The notes: generated by a model not told the origin, from the letters alone. A stretch of DNA of 64,000 bases from Neisseria sp. Marseille-Q6792 (GCF_943181435.1 NZ_OW969598.1:806001-870000); one strand, 5' to 3'. Numbered from the stretch's first letter, positions 45,364 through 55,627 are shown. Numbers and translations: made by a program.

Positions 45364-47937
45364 ATGCGATACGACAAATTAACCGCCAAATTCCAACAAG
45401 CCCTTGCAGAAGCTCAGAGTTTGGCGTTGGCTGCGGACAGCAGCTATCTGGAAGCGGGCTTTGTACTGAAAGCCCTGCTTGACGACCAAAACAGCGGAGC
45501 CGCCGCGCTCTTGGCTCATGCGGGCGTGAACGTGCCGCAGGTGAAACAGCGTTTGCAACAACATTTAAGCAGCTTGCCGAAAGTATCCGGTCAGGGCGGC
45601 GACATTCTGCCCAGCCGCGAATTGCAGGCGGTGTTGAACCTGATGGATAAAGCCGCAACCAAACGCGGTGATGCCTATATCGCCAGCGAACTTTTCCTGC
45701 TTGCCTTGGTGCAGCAGAACGATGCGACCGGCAAAATCCTGAAAGAAGCCGGCGCGACCGAACAAAACATTAATGCCGCGATTGACGCGGTACGAGGAGG
45801 ACAAAACGTGAACGATGCCAATGCCGAAGACCAACGCGATGCTCTGAAAAAATACACGCTCGATCTGACCCAGCGCGCCCGCGACGGCAAACTCGACCCT
45901 GTTATCGGTCGCGACGACGAAATCCGCCGCGCGATTCAGGTATTGCAACGCCGTACCAAAAACAACCCCGTGCTGATTGGCGAACCCGGTGTGGGTAAAA
46001 CCGCCATTGTCGAAGGTTTGGCGCAACGCATCGTCAACGGCGAAGTACCCGAATCCCTGCGTAACAAACGCCTTTTGGTTCTGGATTTGGCGGCATTGAT
46101 TGCCGGTGCGAAATACCGCGGCGAATTTGAAGAACGCTTGAAAGGCGTGTTGAACGACTTAGCAAAAGACGACGGCAACACCCTGATTTTCATTGACGAA
46201 ATCCATACTTTGGTCGGCGCGGGCAAAACCGACGGCGCGATGGACGCGGGCAATATGCTGAAACCGGCTTTGGCACGCGGCGAATTGCACTGCATCGGTG
46301 CGACTACTTTGGACGAATATCGTCAGTACATCGAGAAAGATGCGGCACTCGAACGCCGTTTCCAAAAAGTATTGGTCGGCGAGCCAAGTGTAGAAGATAC
46401 CATCGCTATTTTGCGCGGTTTGCAAGAGCGTTATGAAATCCACCACGGCATCGACATCACCGACCCTGCTATCGTTGCCGCAGCGGAGTTGAGCGACCGC
46501 TACATTACCGACCGCTTCCTGCCTGACAAAGCGATTGATTTGATTGACGAAGCTGCCAGCCGCATCAAAATGGAGCTGGACAGCAAACCTGAGCAAATGG
46601 ATAAACTTGACCGTCGCATTATCCAGCTCAAAATGGAAAAAATGCACGTTGCCAAAGAAACCGATGATGCCAGCAAAAAACGTTTGGAACTGATAGACGA
46701 AGAAATCGACGGTTTGCAAAAAGAATACGCCGATTTGGACGAAATCTGGAAAGCAGAAAAAGCCGCCTCGTCCAGCACCGCCGACATCAAGAAACAGATG
46801 GACGACATCAAAGTCAAAATCGAACAAGCCAAACGCCAAGGCGATTTTGCCCGCGCATCTGAGCTTGAATACGGCGAGTTGCCGAAATTGGGCGCGCAGT
46901 TGCAGGCGGCGGAAAGCAACCCCGACGGCAAAAAACAAAACAAACTCTTCCGTACCGAAGTCGGCGCGGACGAAGTGGCCGAAATCGTATCGCGTATGAC
47001 CGGCATCCCCGTATCCAAAATGATGGAAGGCGAACGCGACAAACTGTTGAAAATGGAAGAAGTATTGCACCGCCGCGTGGTCGGACAGGACGAAGCCGTG
47101 CGTGCCGTGTCCGATGCCATCCGCCGCAGCCGCTCCGGTTTGTCCGATCCGAACAAACCTTACGGCAGCTTCCTGTTCCTAGGCCCGACCGGTGTGGGTA
47201 AGACCGAATTGTGTAAGGCATTGGCAGGCTTCCTATTTGACAGCGAAGATCATCTGATTCGTATCGATATGTCCGAATACATGGAAAAACACGCCGTTGC
47301 CCGCCTCATCGGCGCGCCTCCGGGCTATGTCGGCTACGAAGAAGGCGGCTACCTGACTGAGCAAGTGCGCCGCAAACCGTACAGCGTGATTCTTTTGGAC
47401 GAAGTGGAAAAAGCCCATCCCGACGTGTTCAATATCCTGCTGCAAGTATTGGATGACGGCCGTTTGACCGACGGACAAGGTCGAACTGTGGACTTCAAAA
47501 ATACCGTCATCGTCATGACTTCCAACATCGGCAGCCAGCACATCCAACAAATGGGCACGCAGGACTACGAAGCCGTGAAAGAAGTTGTGATGGAGGATGT
47601 GAAAGAGCATTTCCGTCCTGAAATGATCAACCGTATCGACGAAGTGGTCGTGTTCCACGGACTGGATCAGGCCAATATCCGCAGCATTGCCAAAATCCAG
47701 CTTAAAGGTTTGGAAAAACGTTTGGAAAAACAAAACCTGCGCCTGACTGTTTCAGATGCCGCTCTGGACATCATCGCCCAAGCCGGTTTTGACCCGATTT
47801 ACGGCGCACGTCCGCTCAAACGCGCCATCCAGTCGGAAATCGAAAACCCGCTGGCAAAAGCTCTGCTTGCCGGAAACTATGCGCCCGAAAGCGAAATCAG
47901 GGTGGAAGCCGACGGCGACAGACTGAAATTTGCCTGA
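45364..47937 (+). CDS. clpB: Protein disaggregase ClpB
   Basis: An 857-residue cytoplasmic AAA+ disaggregase that works with DnaK/DnaJ/GrpE to resolubilise aggregates. It has the Clp N domain (1-145), NBD1 with Walker A GEPGVGKT and DEIHTL, the long coiled-coil middle domain (about 400-525) typical of ClpB, and NBD2 with [10 protein letters not shown] and [12 protein letters not shown]. Sensor and box regions are present ([24 protein letters not shown]). Length is usual. It has an inverted uptake-sequence terminator shared with the convergent aminotransferase gene. Confidence 0.97.
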   Translation: MRYDKLTAKFQQALAEAQSLALAADSSYLEAGFVLKALLDDQNSGAAALLAHAGVNVPQVKQRLQQHLSSLPKVSGQGGDILPSRELQAVLNLMDKAATKRGDAYIASELFLLALVQQNDATGKILKEAGATEQNINAAIDAVRGGQNVNDANAEDQRDALKKYTLDLTQRARDGKLDPVIGRDDEIRRAIQVLQRRTKNNPVLIGEPGVGKTAIVEGLAQRIVNGEVPESLRNKRLLVLDLAALIAGAKYRGEFEERLKGVLNDLAKDDGNTLIFIDEIHTLVGAGKTDGAMDAGNMLKPALARGELHCIGATTLDEYRQYIEKDAALERRFQKVLVGEPSVEDTIAILRGLQERYEIHHGIDITDPAIVAAAELSDRYITDRFLPDKAIDLIDEAASRIKMELDSKPEQMDKLDRRIIQLKMEKMHVAKETDDASKKRLELIDEEIDGLQKEYADLDEIWKAEKAASSSTADIKKQMDDIKVKIEQAKRQGDFARASELEYGELPKLGAQLQAAESNPDGKKQNKLFRTEVGADEVAEIVSRMTGIPVSKMMEGERDKLLKMEEVLHRRVVGQDEAVRAVSDAIRRSRSGLSDPNKPYGSFLFLGPTGVGKTELCKALAGFLFDSEDHLIRIDMSEYMEKHAVARLIGAPPGYVGYEEGGYLTEQVRRKPYSVILLDEVEKAHPDVFNILLQVLDDGRLTDGQGRTVDFKNTVIVMTSNIGSQHIQQMGTQDYEAVKEVVMEDVKEHFRPEMINRIDEVVVFHGLDQANIRSIAKIQLKGLEKRLEKQNLRLTVSDAALDIIAQAGFDPIYGARPLKRAIQSEIENPLAKALLAGNYAPESEIRVEADGDRLKFA

Positions 47938-47956
47938 TTCGTTCCTGCTGTTGAAA

Positions 47957-47994
47957 ATGCCGTCTGAAACGGGTATCTCCGTTTCAGACGGCAT
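47957..47994. terminator. Inverted DUS pair between clpB and the aminotransferase gene
   Basis: ATGCCGTCTGAA (47957-47968) and TTCAGACGGCAT (47983-47994), followed by T residues; serves both convergent genes. Confidence 0.8.
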
Positions 47995-48008
47995 TTTTTA
48001 TCAGAATC

Positions 48009-49223
48009 CTACTGATGGTAGGTTTGCAGGAATCTTGCCAGCCTGCCCACCGCCTCTTCAATCTGATGGACGTAAGGCAGCGTGACAATGCGGAAATGGT
48101 CGGGTTTGATCCAATTAAACCCCGTTCCCTGTACCAGCAGGACTTTTTCGCGCACCAGCAAATCGTAAACGAATTTCATATCATCGTGGATACGGTACAT
48201 TTCGGTATCGATTTTTGGGAACATATACATCGCGCCCATCGGTTTGACGCAGGACACTCCAGGTATCTGGTTGACCAATTCCCACGCCCTGTTACGCTGT
48301 TCCAAAAGCCGCCCGCCGGGCAAGATGAATTCGTTAATGCTCTGATAGCCGCCCAATGCCGTCTGAATCGCATGCTGCATCGGCGTATTGGCACACAAGC
48401 GCATGGACGAGAGCATATCCAAACCCTCGATGTAACCTTTTGCGTGATGTTTCGGCCCGTTGAGCACCATCCAGCCTTGGCGGAATCCGGCTACACGGTA
48501 GGCTTTGGACAAACCGTTGAACGTTACCGTCAAAAGGTCGGGGGCAAGCGCGGCGATGTGGTGGTGAACCGCGCCGTCATAAAGGATTTTGTCGTAAATC
48601 TCGTCGGCAAAGATAATCAGACCGTGTTTGCGCGCCAGTTCGGCGATTTCCAACAAGATTTCCCTGCTGTACACCGCGCCTGTCGGGTTATTGGGGTTGA
48701 TGACGACGAGGGCTTTGGTTTTGGGCGTGATTTTGGCTTCCATATCGGCAAGGTTGGGAAACCAGCCGTTTTCTTCGTCGCACAGATAATGGCGTACCGT
48801 ACCGCCCGCAAGCGTTGCCGCCGCCGTCCACAAGGGGTAGTCGGGCGCGGGAATCAGGATTTCGTCGCCGTCGTCGAGCAACGCCTGCATAGACATCGTA
48901 ATCAGCTCGGACACGCCGTTGCCGATATAGACATCGTTTACCGTAATATCGCGCAAACCTTTGGTCTGATAGTAGTGAACAATGGCTTTGCGGGCGGAAT
49001 ACAGCCCTTTGGAATCGCAATAGCCTTGCGAAGTCGGCAGGTTGCGGATGACATCGACTAAGATTTCATCAGGCGCTTCGAAGCCGAACGGCGCAGGGTT
49101 GCCGATATTGAGCTTGAGGATTTTATTGCCCTCCTCTTCAAGCTGAAGGGCTTTTTTATGTACAGGTCCCCGAATGTCGTAACAGACGTGATCGAGTTTT
49201 GCAGACTTGGGAAATTTATCCAT
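48009..49223 (-). CDS. alaA: PLP-dependent aminotransferase, alanine transaminase (AlaA-like)
   Basis: A 404-residue fold-type I aminotransferase that converts pyruvate and glutamate to alanine and 2-oxoglutarate. Visible features are NIGNPAPFGFEAPD, the substrate loop YIGNGVSELI, NPNNPTGAVY, and the PLP lysine in TFNGLSKAYRVAGFRQGW. These match the AlaA/AlaC type over the aspartate type. The gene is divergent from nothing: the tautomerase gene lies upstream on the same strand. The gene name is my best guess. Confidence 0.85.
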   Translation of the reverse strand: MDKFPKSAKLDHVCYDIRGPVHKKALQLEEEGNKILKLNIGNPAPFGFEAPDEILVDVIRNLPTSQGYCDSKGLYSARKAIVHYYQTKGLRDITVNDVYIGNGVSELITMSMQALLDDGDEILIPAPDYPLWTAAATLAGGTVRHYLCDEENGWFPNLADMEAKITPKTKALVVINPNNPTGAVYSREILLEIAELARKHGLIIFADEIYDKILYDGAVHHHIAALAPDLLTVTFNGLSKAYRVAGFRQGWMVLNGPKHHAKGYIEGLDMLSSMRLCANTPMQHAIQTALGGYQSINEFILPGGRLLEQRNRAWELVNQIPGVSCVKPMGAMYMFPKIDTEMYRIHDDMKFVYDLLVREKVLLVQGTGFNWIKPDHFRIVTLPYVHQIEEAVGRLARFLQTYHQ

Positions 49224-49310
49224 GATGTGTTCCGTTATTTTTGGTGATGGATGGAAATGTACTCTTTTTAACTTCGAATTTAAAGCATCAAACCGAGATT
49301 TTCAGGCTTT

Positions 49311-49520
49311 TCACCTGCCCTCTTTGCGCCGTTCGCTGACACTTTTCCCGCCTATGCCCCAGTTATCGGTATCCACTTCGTCAATCACGACAACCGTTGT
49401 TTCGGGATTTTTACCCAATACACGACCCAACAATTCCGTTACACCTTGTATCAGCTCCGCCTTCTGCTCCGTACTCGGCGCTTCCTTACCACCGGTTACT
49501 TTAATATTGACATAGGGCAT
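49311..49520 (-). CDS. 4-oxalocrotonate tautomerase-family protein
   Basis: A 69-residue protein with Pro right after the initiator Met (MPYVNIKVTG), so Pro1 is the catalytic base after Met removal. The pattern GVTELLGRVLGKNPETTVVVIDEV is the family core. The family includes 4-OT and YusQ-like enzymes that isomerise unsaturated keto acids. No substrate or pathway partner is visible nearby. It probably assembles as a hexamer or trimer. Confidence 0.85.
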   Translation of the reverse strand: MPYVNIKVTGGKEAPSTEQKAELIQGVTELLGRVLGKNPETTVVVIDEVDTDNWGIGGKSVSERRKEGR

Positions 49521-49621
49521 CTTTTCTCTCCATTCAAAAAATTTGCCATCTTATCAGACAAGCCCGTTACACCCAACCGGCTTTTTAATTTCTCAAAAAC
49601 CATATATCAGACAATAAGTTA

Positions 49622-49840
49622 TTTATCAGCACCGAAGCCCAAGCCTTCTCCGACACCACCGACGGCAAAGGCGAAGTGGACATCATCCCCTTGCGCCAAG
49701 GCTTCTGGAAAGCCAATGTCGAACACAAAGCCGACTTCCCCGATCAAAGCGTGTGCCAAAAACAGGCGAACTACTCGACTTTAACCTTCCAAATCGGCCA
49801 TTCTCACCATTCATTCCGCCCGCACAAAAATGCCGTCTGA
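49622..49840 (+). pseudogene. 3' remnant of a DUF4198-like gene
   Basis: A plus-strand open stretch without start, reading ISTEAQAFSDTTDGKGEVDIIP, then LRQGFWKANVEHKADF and YSTLTFQIGHSHHS. Its end resembles that of periplasmic DUF4198 (nickel uptake-type) proteins, which close with a strand of this form and a His-rich tail. The first 70 percent of such a gene is missing. The stop falls within an uptake sequence (49830-49841). Family assignment from memory of the ending, so moderate. Confidence 0.5.
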
Positions 49841-49856
49841 AGGCTTCAGACGGCAT
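49830..49856. terminator. Inverted DUS pair
   Basis: ATGCCGTCTGAA (49830-49841) and TTCAGACGGCAT (49845-49856) with a three-base loop; terminates the glutamate dehydrogenase gene from the right and the remnant from the left. Confidence 0.8.
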
Positions 49857-49870
49857 CCTTTGTTCAAACA

Positions 49871-51136
49871 TCAATACCAACCGCGCAGCTTCATCGCTTT
49901 TTCAACACGACGGATACTCATCATATAAGACGCGGTTCGCAAATCGACATCATACTCTTGCGCCAAGTTCCAAATATCGCGGAACGCACGGCGCAGGACA
50001 ACGGTTTCTTTCTCTTGAACTTCGTCAAACTCCCAGTAGTAACCTTGCAGATTCTGTACCCATTCAAAATAAGATACCACCACGCCGCCGCAGTTCGCCA
50101 AAATATCGGGCACGACCAATACGCCGTTTTGACGCAGGATAACGTCGGCTTCGGGCGTAGTCGGGCCGTTTGCGCCTTCAACCACGATTTTCGCGCGGAC
50201 TTTACCAGCGTTTTCGGAAGTTAGTTGGTTTTCCAGCGCGCAAGGGGCGAGTACGTCCACATCCAAAGCCAAAAGTTCGGCGTTGGTAATTTCTTTGCCG
50301 TAACCGGCTTCGTTGGTGATGAAACCTTTTTCTTGGAACTCTTTAAACAGAGCTTCCATATCCAAGCCGTTTTCATTGTAGATAGCAACGTCAACAGTAG
50401 ATACGGCAACGACTTTCGCGCCGGATTGATGCGCGTAATAACCTGTGTGATAACCGACATTACCGAAACCTTGAATGGCGTAAGTGGCACCCTTCACGTC
50501 TTTGCCCAGTTTTTCCAAAGCTTGGACGGCGGCGAGGTTCACGCCGTAACCGGTAGCCTCGGTACGCGCCAAAGAGCCGCCGAACTCAACCGGTTTGCCG
50601 GTAAATACGCCCGGTGCAGAATGTTTCACCACGTTTTCATAGGCATCCACCATCCAAGACATGATTTTGCCGTTGGTGTTCACATCAGGTGCGGGAATAT
50701 CGATTTTCTCGCCAATCAGCGGAGAAATGGCTTCGGAATAAGCGCGTGCGATACGTTCCAGTTCCGCTTCGGAATAATCGCGCGGATCCAAGGTAATGCC
50801 GCCTTTGCCGCCGCCGTAAGGAATACCGGCCACGCAGCATTTGATGGTCATCCAAATCGACAGAGCTTTGACTTCGTCCAAATTCACACCGGGATGGAAG
50901 CGCACGCCGCCTTTATAGGGGCCGACGGCGTTGTTGTGTTGCGAACGGTAACCGGTAAAGGTTTTAACCGTGCCATTGTCGAGTTTGACAGGAAAGGTAA
51001 CTTCCAAAACGCGCTTCGGACTTTTCAGGATTTCATAAACAGCCGGATCGGTTTTCAGTTGGTCACAGGCGGTTTTCACCTGTTTGCGGGCGATTTCAAA
51101 CGGATTGAGGGTTTCTTTTACAGCAGCATGAGACAT
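49871..51136 (-). CDS. gluD: NAD-type glutamate dehydrogenase
   Basis: A 421-residue enzyme that interconverts glutamate and 2-oxoglutarate plus ammonia. The active-site Lys is in PYGGGKGGI, with PYKGGVRFHPGV before it. The nucleotide site QGFGNVGYHTG (GxGNVG) is followed by VAVSTVDVAIY. It lacks the features of the NADP-specific gdhA type. Meningococci have a separate gdhA elsewhere. The start of the protein is MSHAAVKETLNPFEIARKQV. Probably catabolic. Regulation is not visible, except for a possible hairpin in the leader. Confidence 0.92.
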   Translation of the reverse strand: MSHAAVKETLNPFEIARKQVKTACDQLKTDPAVYEILKSPKRVLEVTFPVKLDNGTVKTFTGYRSQHNNAVGPYKGGVRFHPGVNLDEVKALSIWMTIKCCVAGIPYGGGKGGITLDPRDYSEAELERIARAYSEAISPLIGEKIDIPAPDVNTNGKIMSWMVDAYENVVKHSAPGVFTGKPVEFGGSLARTEATGYGVNLAAVQALEKLGKDVKGATYAIQGFGNVGYHTGYYAHQSGAKVVAVSTVDVAIYNENGLDMEALFKEFQEKGFITNEAGYGKEITNAELLALDVDVLAPCALENQLTSENAGKVRAKIVVEGANGPTTPEADVILRQNGVLVVPDILANCGGVVVSYFEWVQNLQGYYWEFDEVQEKETVVLRRAFRDIWNLAQEYDVDLRTASYMMSIRRVEKAMKLRGWY

Positions 51137-51536
51137 TTTGCTTCCTTTTCACAAAGAGAGGTTCGGAATGGAACAAGCCATCAGGTTCGCAACTATAACC
51201 AATTTCCCGACAAAATGTAATAGCGTGTAGTCGGAATCAGCCCGATTTGATTAATCTATATATGATTTTATTTCCCAAGCCGCACGGAATCCGTCTGAAA
51301 AAAGCAGCACACGCACCCGAAAAGCAAATGTCCAATTAAATAAAGATATAAACATCCTTTTATTTTTTAAAAATTTAATTGGAACATCGACGGGATTTGC
51401 ACACCTTATCCGACTCCGTTCCGAAATCCGAAAACACCGCCTGCAAAACCTATTGCGATTGTTAACAATCCATACATTAGAAGCTCTGTGCAAACAATGT
51501 TAAAATAAACTATTGCAATCTACAGAAAGCCAAACT
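51137..51536. promoter_or_regulatory. Divergent regulatory region of gluD and gph
   Basis: 400 bases without a gene. An AT-rich inverted repeat (TCCAATTAAAT at 51331-51341 and ATTTAATTGGA at 51373-51383) and a perfect 14-base palindrome GATTGTTAACAATC (51457-51470) stand out. A TAAAAT-like -10 is plausible near 51500 for gph. Confidence 0.45.
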
Positions 51537-52244
51537 ATGAATGCTGCCATCGAACATGTCCAAGCTGTTGCCTTTGACTTGGACGGCACACTGTGCGATT
51601 CCGTCCCCGACCTTGCCGCCGCCGCAGAAGCGATGTTGGAACACCTCGGTATGAAACCGCTGCCTGCAAAAGTGGTCGAAAGCTATGTGGGCGACGGCAT
51701 CGGCAAACTGGTTCACCGCGTCCTCACCAACGACCGCGACCGCGAAGCCGATTCCGAACTGTGGGAAAAAGGTTTCGTGTTCTATATGAAATACTACCGC
51801 GACCATTTGAGCGTCTTCACCCGCCCCTATCCCGAAACCGAAGCCGGGCTGGCATTGCTCAAATCTTTAGGCATCCCGCTCGCCGTCGTTACCAACAAAA
51901 ACGAAATCCTTGCCGCCGAGCTTCTAAAACAACTGGGACTCGCCGACTATTTCAGCCTGATACTCGGCGGCGACAGCCTGCCCGAAAAAAAACCCAGCCC
52001 GCTGCCGCTGCGGCACGCTGCCGAAGTGTTGGGCATCGATACTGCCAATATGATTATGGTCGGCGACTCGCGCAACGACATCATCGCTGCCAAAGCCGCC
52101 GGCTGCCTGAGCGTCGGCGTTACCTTCGGTTACGGCGATATGACGCTGCTCTCGCAAGATGATGCGACCCGTCCCGACTGGATTATCGGCTCGCTGCCCG
52201 AAATTTACGAAAACCTGCAACCGCAGGAAAATAAAGAAGAGTAG
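51537..52244 (+). CDS. gph: Phosphoglycolate phosphatase (HAD family)
   Basis: A 235-residue HAD hydrolase that dephosphorylates 2-phosphoglycolate. Motif I is FDLDGTLCDS, motif II is VVTNKN, and motif III/IV is KKPSPLPLRHA with VGDSRNDIIAAKAAG. The start at 51537 (MNAAIEHVQ) is chosen over a TTG eight codons upstream. recX follows 56 bases later on the same strand; an uptake sequence lies between the two. Confidence 0.9.
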   Translation: MNAAIEHVQAVAFDLDGTLCDSVPDLAAAAEAMLEHLGMKPLPAKVVESYVGDGIGKLVHRVLTNDRDREADSELWEKGFVFYMKYYRDHLSVFTRPYPETEAGLALLKSLGIPLAVVTNKNEILAAELLKQLGLADYFSLILGGDSLPEKKPSPLPLRHAAEVLGIDTANMIMVGDSRNDIIAAKAAGCLSVGVTFGYGDMTLLSQDDATRPDWIIGSLPEIYENLQPQENKEE

Positions 52245-52300
52245 GCATTCGGACGGCACGCTATGCCGTCTGAAACCTGCCGTACGCCGAAACCGCCGCC

Positions 52301-52762
52301 ATGAAACCGCAAAAATCCCTACGCGCCCGCGCGATGGACATCCTCTCGCGCCAAGAAGTCAGTCGCCTCGGGCTGCAGCGCAAGCTCGCCCCCCATGCCG
52401 AAAGCGAAGAAGAGTTGGAAAACGTCTTGAACGAATTTTCCGAACGCAACTGGCAGTCGGATTTACGCTATGCAGAAGCCTATATCCACAGCAAAAGCCG
52501 CAAACACGGCTCCCTGCGCCTGAAACAAGCCCTGGCTCAACAGGGCATAGACGAAGAGACAAGCCGAAAGCTGCTTCCGGACAGGTTGAGTGAAAAACAA
52601 ACCGCCATGGACGTGTTGCGTAAAAAATTCAAACATCCGGCCGCCGACCTTAAAGAAAAACAAAAACAGGCACGCTTCCTCGCCTATCGCGGTTTTGATG
52701 CCGATACCGTTCAGACGGCATTGAAACATGCCTGGGATGACGGCTGGGAGGAAGACTGCTGA
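52301..52762 (+). CDS. recX: Recombination regulator RecX
   Basis: A 153-residue protein with three-helix repeats, which inhibits or modulates RecA filaments; in Neisseria it supports pilin variation and transformation. Family features are ARAMDILSRQEVSRLGLQRKL, RNWQSDLRYAEAYIHSKS and FLAYRGFDADTVQTAL. It is likely in one transcript with gph. A DUS core is embedded near its 3' end (TTCAGACGGCATT at about 52711-52723). Confidence 0.92.
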   Translation: MKPQKSLRARAMDILSRQEVSRLGLQRKLAPHAESEEELENVLNEFSERNWQSDLRYAEAYIHSKSRKHGSLRLKQALAQQGIDEETSRKLLPDRLSEKQTAMDVLRKKFKHPAADLKEKQKQARFLAYRGFDADTVQTALKHAWDDGWEEDC

Positions 52763-52835
52763 ACTGAATCCTTGAATCTTTTTACATGACGGCGTAACCT
52801 TACCTCCATTTCCAACTTTTCCGATTGAGAATAAA

Positions 52836-52997
52836 ATGTCCGAACAATCCGAGAAAAATCACAACCCACTTCTTGAAGATGAACGCAAAAACCCAGTTTA
52901 CCGTATGGGTCAGGCAGTTGCCGGATTCATGCTCGTCGTTTGGGCCGCCGTATTGGCACTTGTGTTTTTCCTGGTCTTCCGTTTTTGGCTTTCCTAA
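52836..52997 (+). CDS. Small single-pass membrane protein
   Basis: A 53-residue protein with a polar N-terminus (MSEQSEKNHNPLLEDE) and one transmembrane helix near its C-terminus (AVAGFMLVVWAAVLALVFFLVFRFW). ATG at 52836 is preceded by an A-rich leader without a strong ribosome site. I recognise no named family, though such 50-residue DUF-type proteins are widespread in Neisseria. It lies between recX and the thioesterase gene on the same strand and is closed by a DUS pair. Confidence 0.65.
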   Translation: MSEQSEKNHNPLLEDERKNPVYRMGQAVAGFMLVVWAAVLALVFFLVFRFWLS

Positions 52998-53002
52998 ACA
53001 AA

Positions 53003-53029
53003 ATGCCGTCTGAAACCTTCAGACGGCAT
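53003..53029 (+). terminator. Inverted DUS pair after the small membrane protein
   Basis: ATGCCGTCTGAA (53003-53014) and TTCAGACGGCAT (53018-53029), three-base loop. Confidence 0.8.
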
Positions 53030-53149
53030 CGGCAGCCCATTTCGGCAGGCTATCCCATCATAGCTTTTTTTAGCTTGAATTCCACTTTCCCATTCCCTAA
53101 AATTTTTCCACACCCATTTCAAAATACCCTTTCTTAAAACAGGTACACT

Positions 53150-53632
53150 ATGACACAACAACGCCAACTGCCTTCCCACGAACTCATTATGTCCGAACTG
53201 ATGATGCCGGACACCGCCAATTTCAGCGGCAACGTACACGGCGGCGAACTCCTGCTCCTGCTCGACCAGGTTGCCTATTCCTGTGCCAGCCGTTACAGCG
53301 GCAACTATTGCGTAACCCTTTCAGTAGACAAAGTCCTGTTTAAAGAACCTATCCATGTCGGCGACCTGGTTACTTTCTACGCCAGCGTAAACTACACGGG
53401 GCGTACCTCTATGGAAATCGGCATCCGTGTCGAAGCACAAAACATCCGTACGGGAGAAATCCGCCATACCAACAGCTGCTACTTCACCATGGTTGCAGTC
53501 AAAGACGGCAAACCCGTTCCCGTACCGCCACTGGAAATCCTGACCGACCGTCAACGCTGCCGCTACGAAAAAGCCAAAAAACGTAAAAACATCAGCCTGC
53601 AAGCCTCTGAAGACATGTCCTGCGGCTGCTGA
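53150..53632 (+). CDS. Acyl-CoA thioesterase (hot-dog fold)
   Basis: A 160-residue cytoplasmic enzyme that hydrolyses acyl-CoA. Its catalytic region reads DTANFSGNVHGGE (Asn24) and LLLLLDQVAYSCA (Asp39), matching hexameric YciA/Acot-type hot-dog thioesterases; I recall a solved meningococcal structure of this protein with Asn24 and Asp39 as the catalytic pair. The C-terminus ends in DMSCGC. Its physiological substrate chain length is not evident from sequence. Confidence 0.9.
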   Translation: MTQQRQLPSHELIMSELMMPDTANFSGNVHGGELLLLLDQVAYSCASRYSGNYCVTLSVDKVLFKEPIHVGDLVTFYASVNYTGRTSMEIGIRVEAQNIRTGEIRHTNSCYFTMVAVKDGKPVPVPPLEILTDRQRCRYEKAKKRKNISLQASEDMSCGC

Positions 53633-53697
53633 CGGCGGCATCCGAAACAGGCATATAGGCTGGTTATCGCCGTCAACCCAAATTATCCTCAAATAAA

Positions 53698-53726
53698 ATG
53701 CCGTCTGAAAAGCTTTCAGACGGCAT
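53698..53726. terminator. Inverted DUS pair between thioesterase and nlpD genes
   Basis: ATGCCGTCTGAA (53698-53709) and TTCAGACGGCAT (53715-53726) with a T run; serves both convergent genes. Confidence 0.8.
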
Positions 53727-53751
53727 TTTTAGCCTGATTTCAAACAGAAAG

Positions 53752-54765
53752 TCAGAACGCGATATAGCTGTTCGGGTTAACCGGCTTACCGTTTTGCCGA
53801 ACCTCGAAATGAAGCTGTGTTCTGGAAGCATCGGTATTGCCCATCAAGGCAACCTGCTGCCCGCGTTTAACCTGCTGACCCTCTCCGACCAGCAATTTTT
53901 GGTTGTGTCCGTATGCGGTCAGGAAAGAAGAATTATGCTGAACGATAACCAGGTTTCCATACCCCCTCAAACCGGAACCGGCATAAACTACTTTGCCGTC
54001 TGCCGCCGCCAAAACAGGCTGTCCCGCATTTCCTGCAATATCAACACCCTTGTTGCTGCCTCCGAAATCGGCAATCACTTTGCCTTGCGTCGGACGCTGC
54101 CAAACAATGCCGCCGACCGAACGCGTACCGGATGACGAAGAGGCAGAAGCCTGTGAAACAGCTGGCGCAGGAGCAGAAACTGCTTTATTTTCTACAACAG
54201 GAGCGGCAGATTGCGTCGCTGTTTGTACGACAGGTTGCGCAGCAGGCTTCACTGTCGGCTGTGCAGCGACTTGTGCGGCGGGCCTACTTTCTGCGACGGC
54301 GGTTTTTGGTGCGGTATATCCTGCCGGTTTGACCTTTACGACCTGACCGATGCTGAGCGTATTATCCGCCATACCGTTCCACGCACGGAAATCGTCTTGA
54401 GAGATATGGTAGCGTTTGGAAATGTTGTACACCGTGTCGCCGCGCACAATAGTGTGCGTCGCCGCGTTGATGTCGACGGGTGCATAAGAAGGAATATATG
54501 CACCCGAAACCGCCGGAGAAGGCGGCACATAAGCAGGAGGCGTATAAACCGGCGTACTTTGCACCGGCGGCACATAAGGTGCATCGTTGGCAGGAGCAGG
54601 ACTGTACGGCGTTGCGCCATAAGGGTTGTTGTAAACCGCCGCAGACTGTACAGCCTGCATTCCTGAATTTCCTGCAATGACGGGGGCAGGCTGTTGGGTG
54701 GCACAACCGCCCAACAGTGCGGCAACGGAGGCACAAGCTGCCAAAAGTGTCGTTTGTTTCAACAT
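53752..54765 (-). CDS. nlpD: NlpD-type lipoprotein (LysM plus degenerate LytM)
   Basis: A 337-residue outer-membrane lipoprotein (lipobox LGGC at about residues 17-20). A LysM peptidoglycan-binding domain (THTIVRGDTVYNISKRYHIS) is followed by an Ala/Pro/Val-rich linker and a LytM/M23 domain. The latter reads NKGVDIAGNAGQ, with Asn where active enzymes have His, so it is catalytically degenerate as in E. coli NlpD and probably activates an amidase for cell separation. The start at 54765 (MLKQTTLLAA) fits the signal peptide; the longer frame to 54849 lacks one. Confidence 0.92.
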   Translation of the reverse strand: MLKQTTLLAACASVAALLGGCATQQPAPVIAGNSGMQAVQSAAVYNNPYGATPYSPAPANDAPYVPPVQSTPVYTPPAYVPPSPAVSGAYIPSYAPVDINAATHTIVRGDTVYNISKRYHISQDDFRAWNGMADNTLSIGQVVKVKPAGYTAPKTAVAESRPAAQVAAQPTVKPAAQPVVQTATQSAAPVVENKAVSAPAPAVSQASASSSSGTRSVGGIVWQRPTQGKVIADFGGSNKGVDIAGNAGQPVLAAADGKVVYAGSGLRGYGNLVIVQHNSSFLTAYGHNQKLLVGEGQQVKRGQQVALMGNTDASRTQLHFEVRQNGKPVNPNSYIAF

Positions 54766-54867
54766 AAGATAACCTTCATGTTCCGATATATAGCCTGAAT
54801 GCGCTATATCATAATAAAAATGCGCGTTCTTCTCAAGCGCAAAGCCCATCCGCCTTTGAAGAAAGGA

Positions 54868-55614
54868 TTAGTCCGCATGCCAAAAAGCCACCGTATCCGC
54901 CATCTCCGAATAAGCGGTCAGGTCAATTTGCAGTGGCGTTATGCTGATAAAGCCTGCCGCGCATTCTCCGAAATCCGTTCCCTCTTCATTATCGGAAACC
55001 CTGCCGACCGGACCTATCCAGTAAATCTGCTCACCACGCGGATTTCGCGACGGTACAATACTCTGCTCGTGATGCCGCCTGCCCAAACGGGTAATCTTAA
55101 TTCCCCTGATTTCATCCGGGGCGACGGCAGGAATATTGATATTCCACAAAACCGGCGAGGAAGGCGGATTCTTGAAGAAATGCGCCAACACCGTCCACAC
55201 AGCCTTCTCTGCGGTTTCCCAATAGCGTCCCGAACTGTCATTCAAGGAAAAAGCCAATGCGGGAATACCCATCAGATAGGCTTCGGTTGCTGCAGCCACC
55301 GTTCCCGAATAAAGCGTGTCATCCCCCATATTCGCGCCACGGTTGATGCCTGAAAACACAACATCCGGCTTGAAGTCAGACAAGGCGGACTGACCGACAT
55401 GGATACAGTCGGTCGGCGTACCGTTGACATAGTAAAAACCGTTTTGCGCCTGCTTCATCTCCAAAGGCCGATCCAACGTCAGCGAATTGCTGACACCACT
55501 TCTGTCGCGCTCCGGCGCAACCACCCTGACATTGGAGAATTCTGCCGTTACACGCGCCAAAATGGCAATGCCTTCGGAAAGATAGCCGTCATCATTGGAA
55601 ATCAAAACATTCAT
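54868..55614 (-). CDS. surE: 5'-nucleotidase SurE
   Basis: A 248-residue metal-dependent phosphatase acting on nucleoside 5'-monophosphates. The N-terminal NDDGYLSEG with its Asp-Asp pair is the metal site; GVSNSLTLD and [27 protein letters not shown] complete the active region. surE and nlpD are neighbours in many bacteria and here lie on one strand about 100 bases apart. The TerC gene upstream ends 13 bases before its start, so all three may be co-transcribed. Confidence 0.95.
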   Translation of the reverse strand: MNVLISNDDGYLSEGIAILARVTAEFSNVRVVAPERDRSGVSNSLTLDRPLEMKQAQNGFYYVNGTPTDCIHVGQSALSDFKPDVVFSGINRGANMGDDTLYSGTVAAATEAYLMGIPALAFSLNDSSGRYWETAEKAVWTVLAHFFKNPPSSPVLWNINIPAVAPDEIRGIKITRLGRRHHEQSIVPSRNPRGEQIYWIGPVGRVSDNEEGTDFGECAAGFISITPLQIDLTAYSEMADTVAFWHAD

Positions 55615-55627
55615 TTCTTATCCTGAA

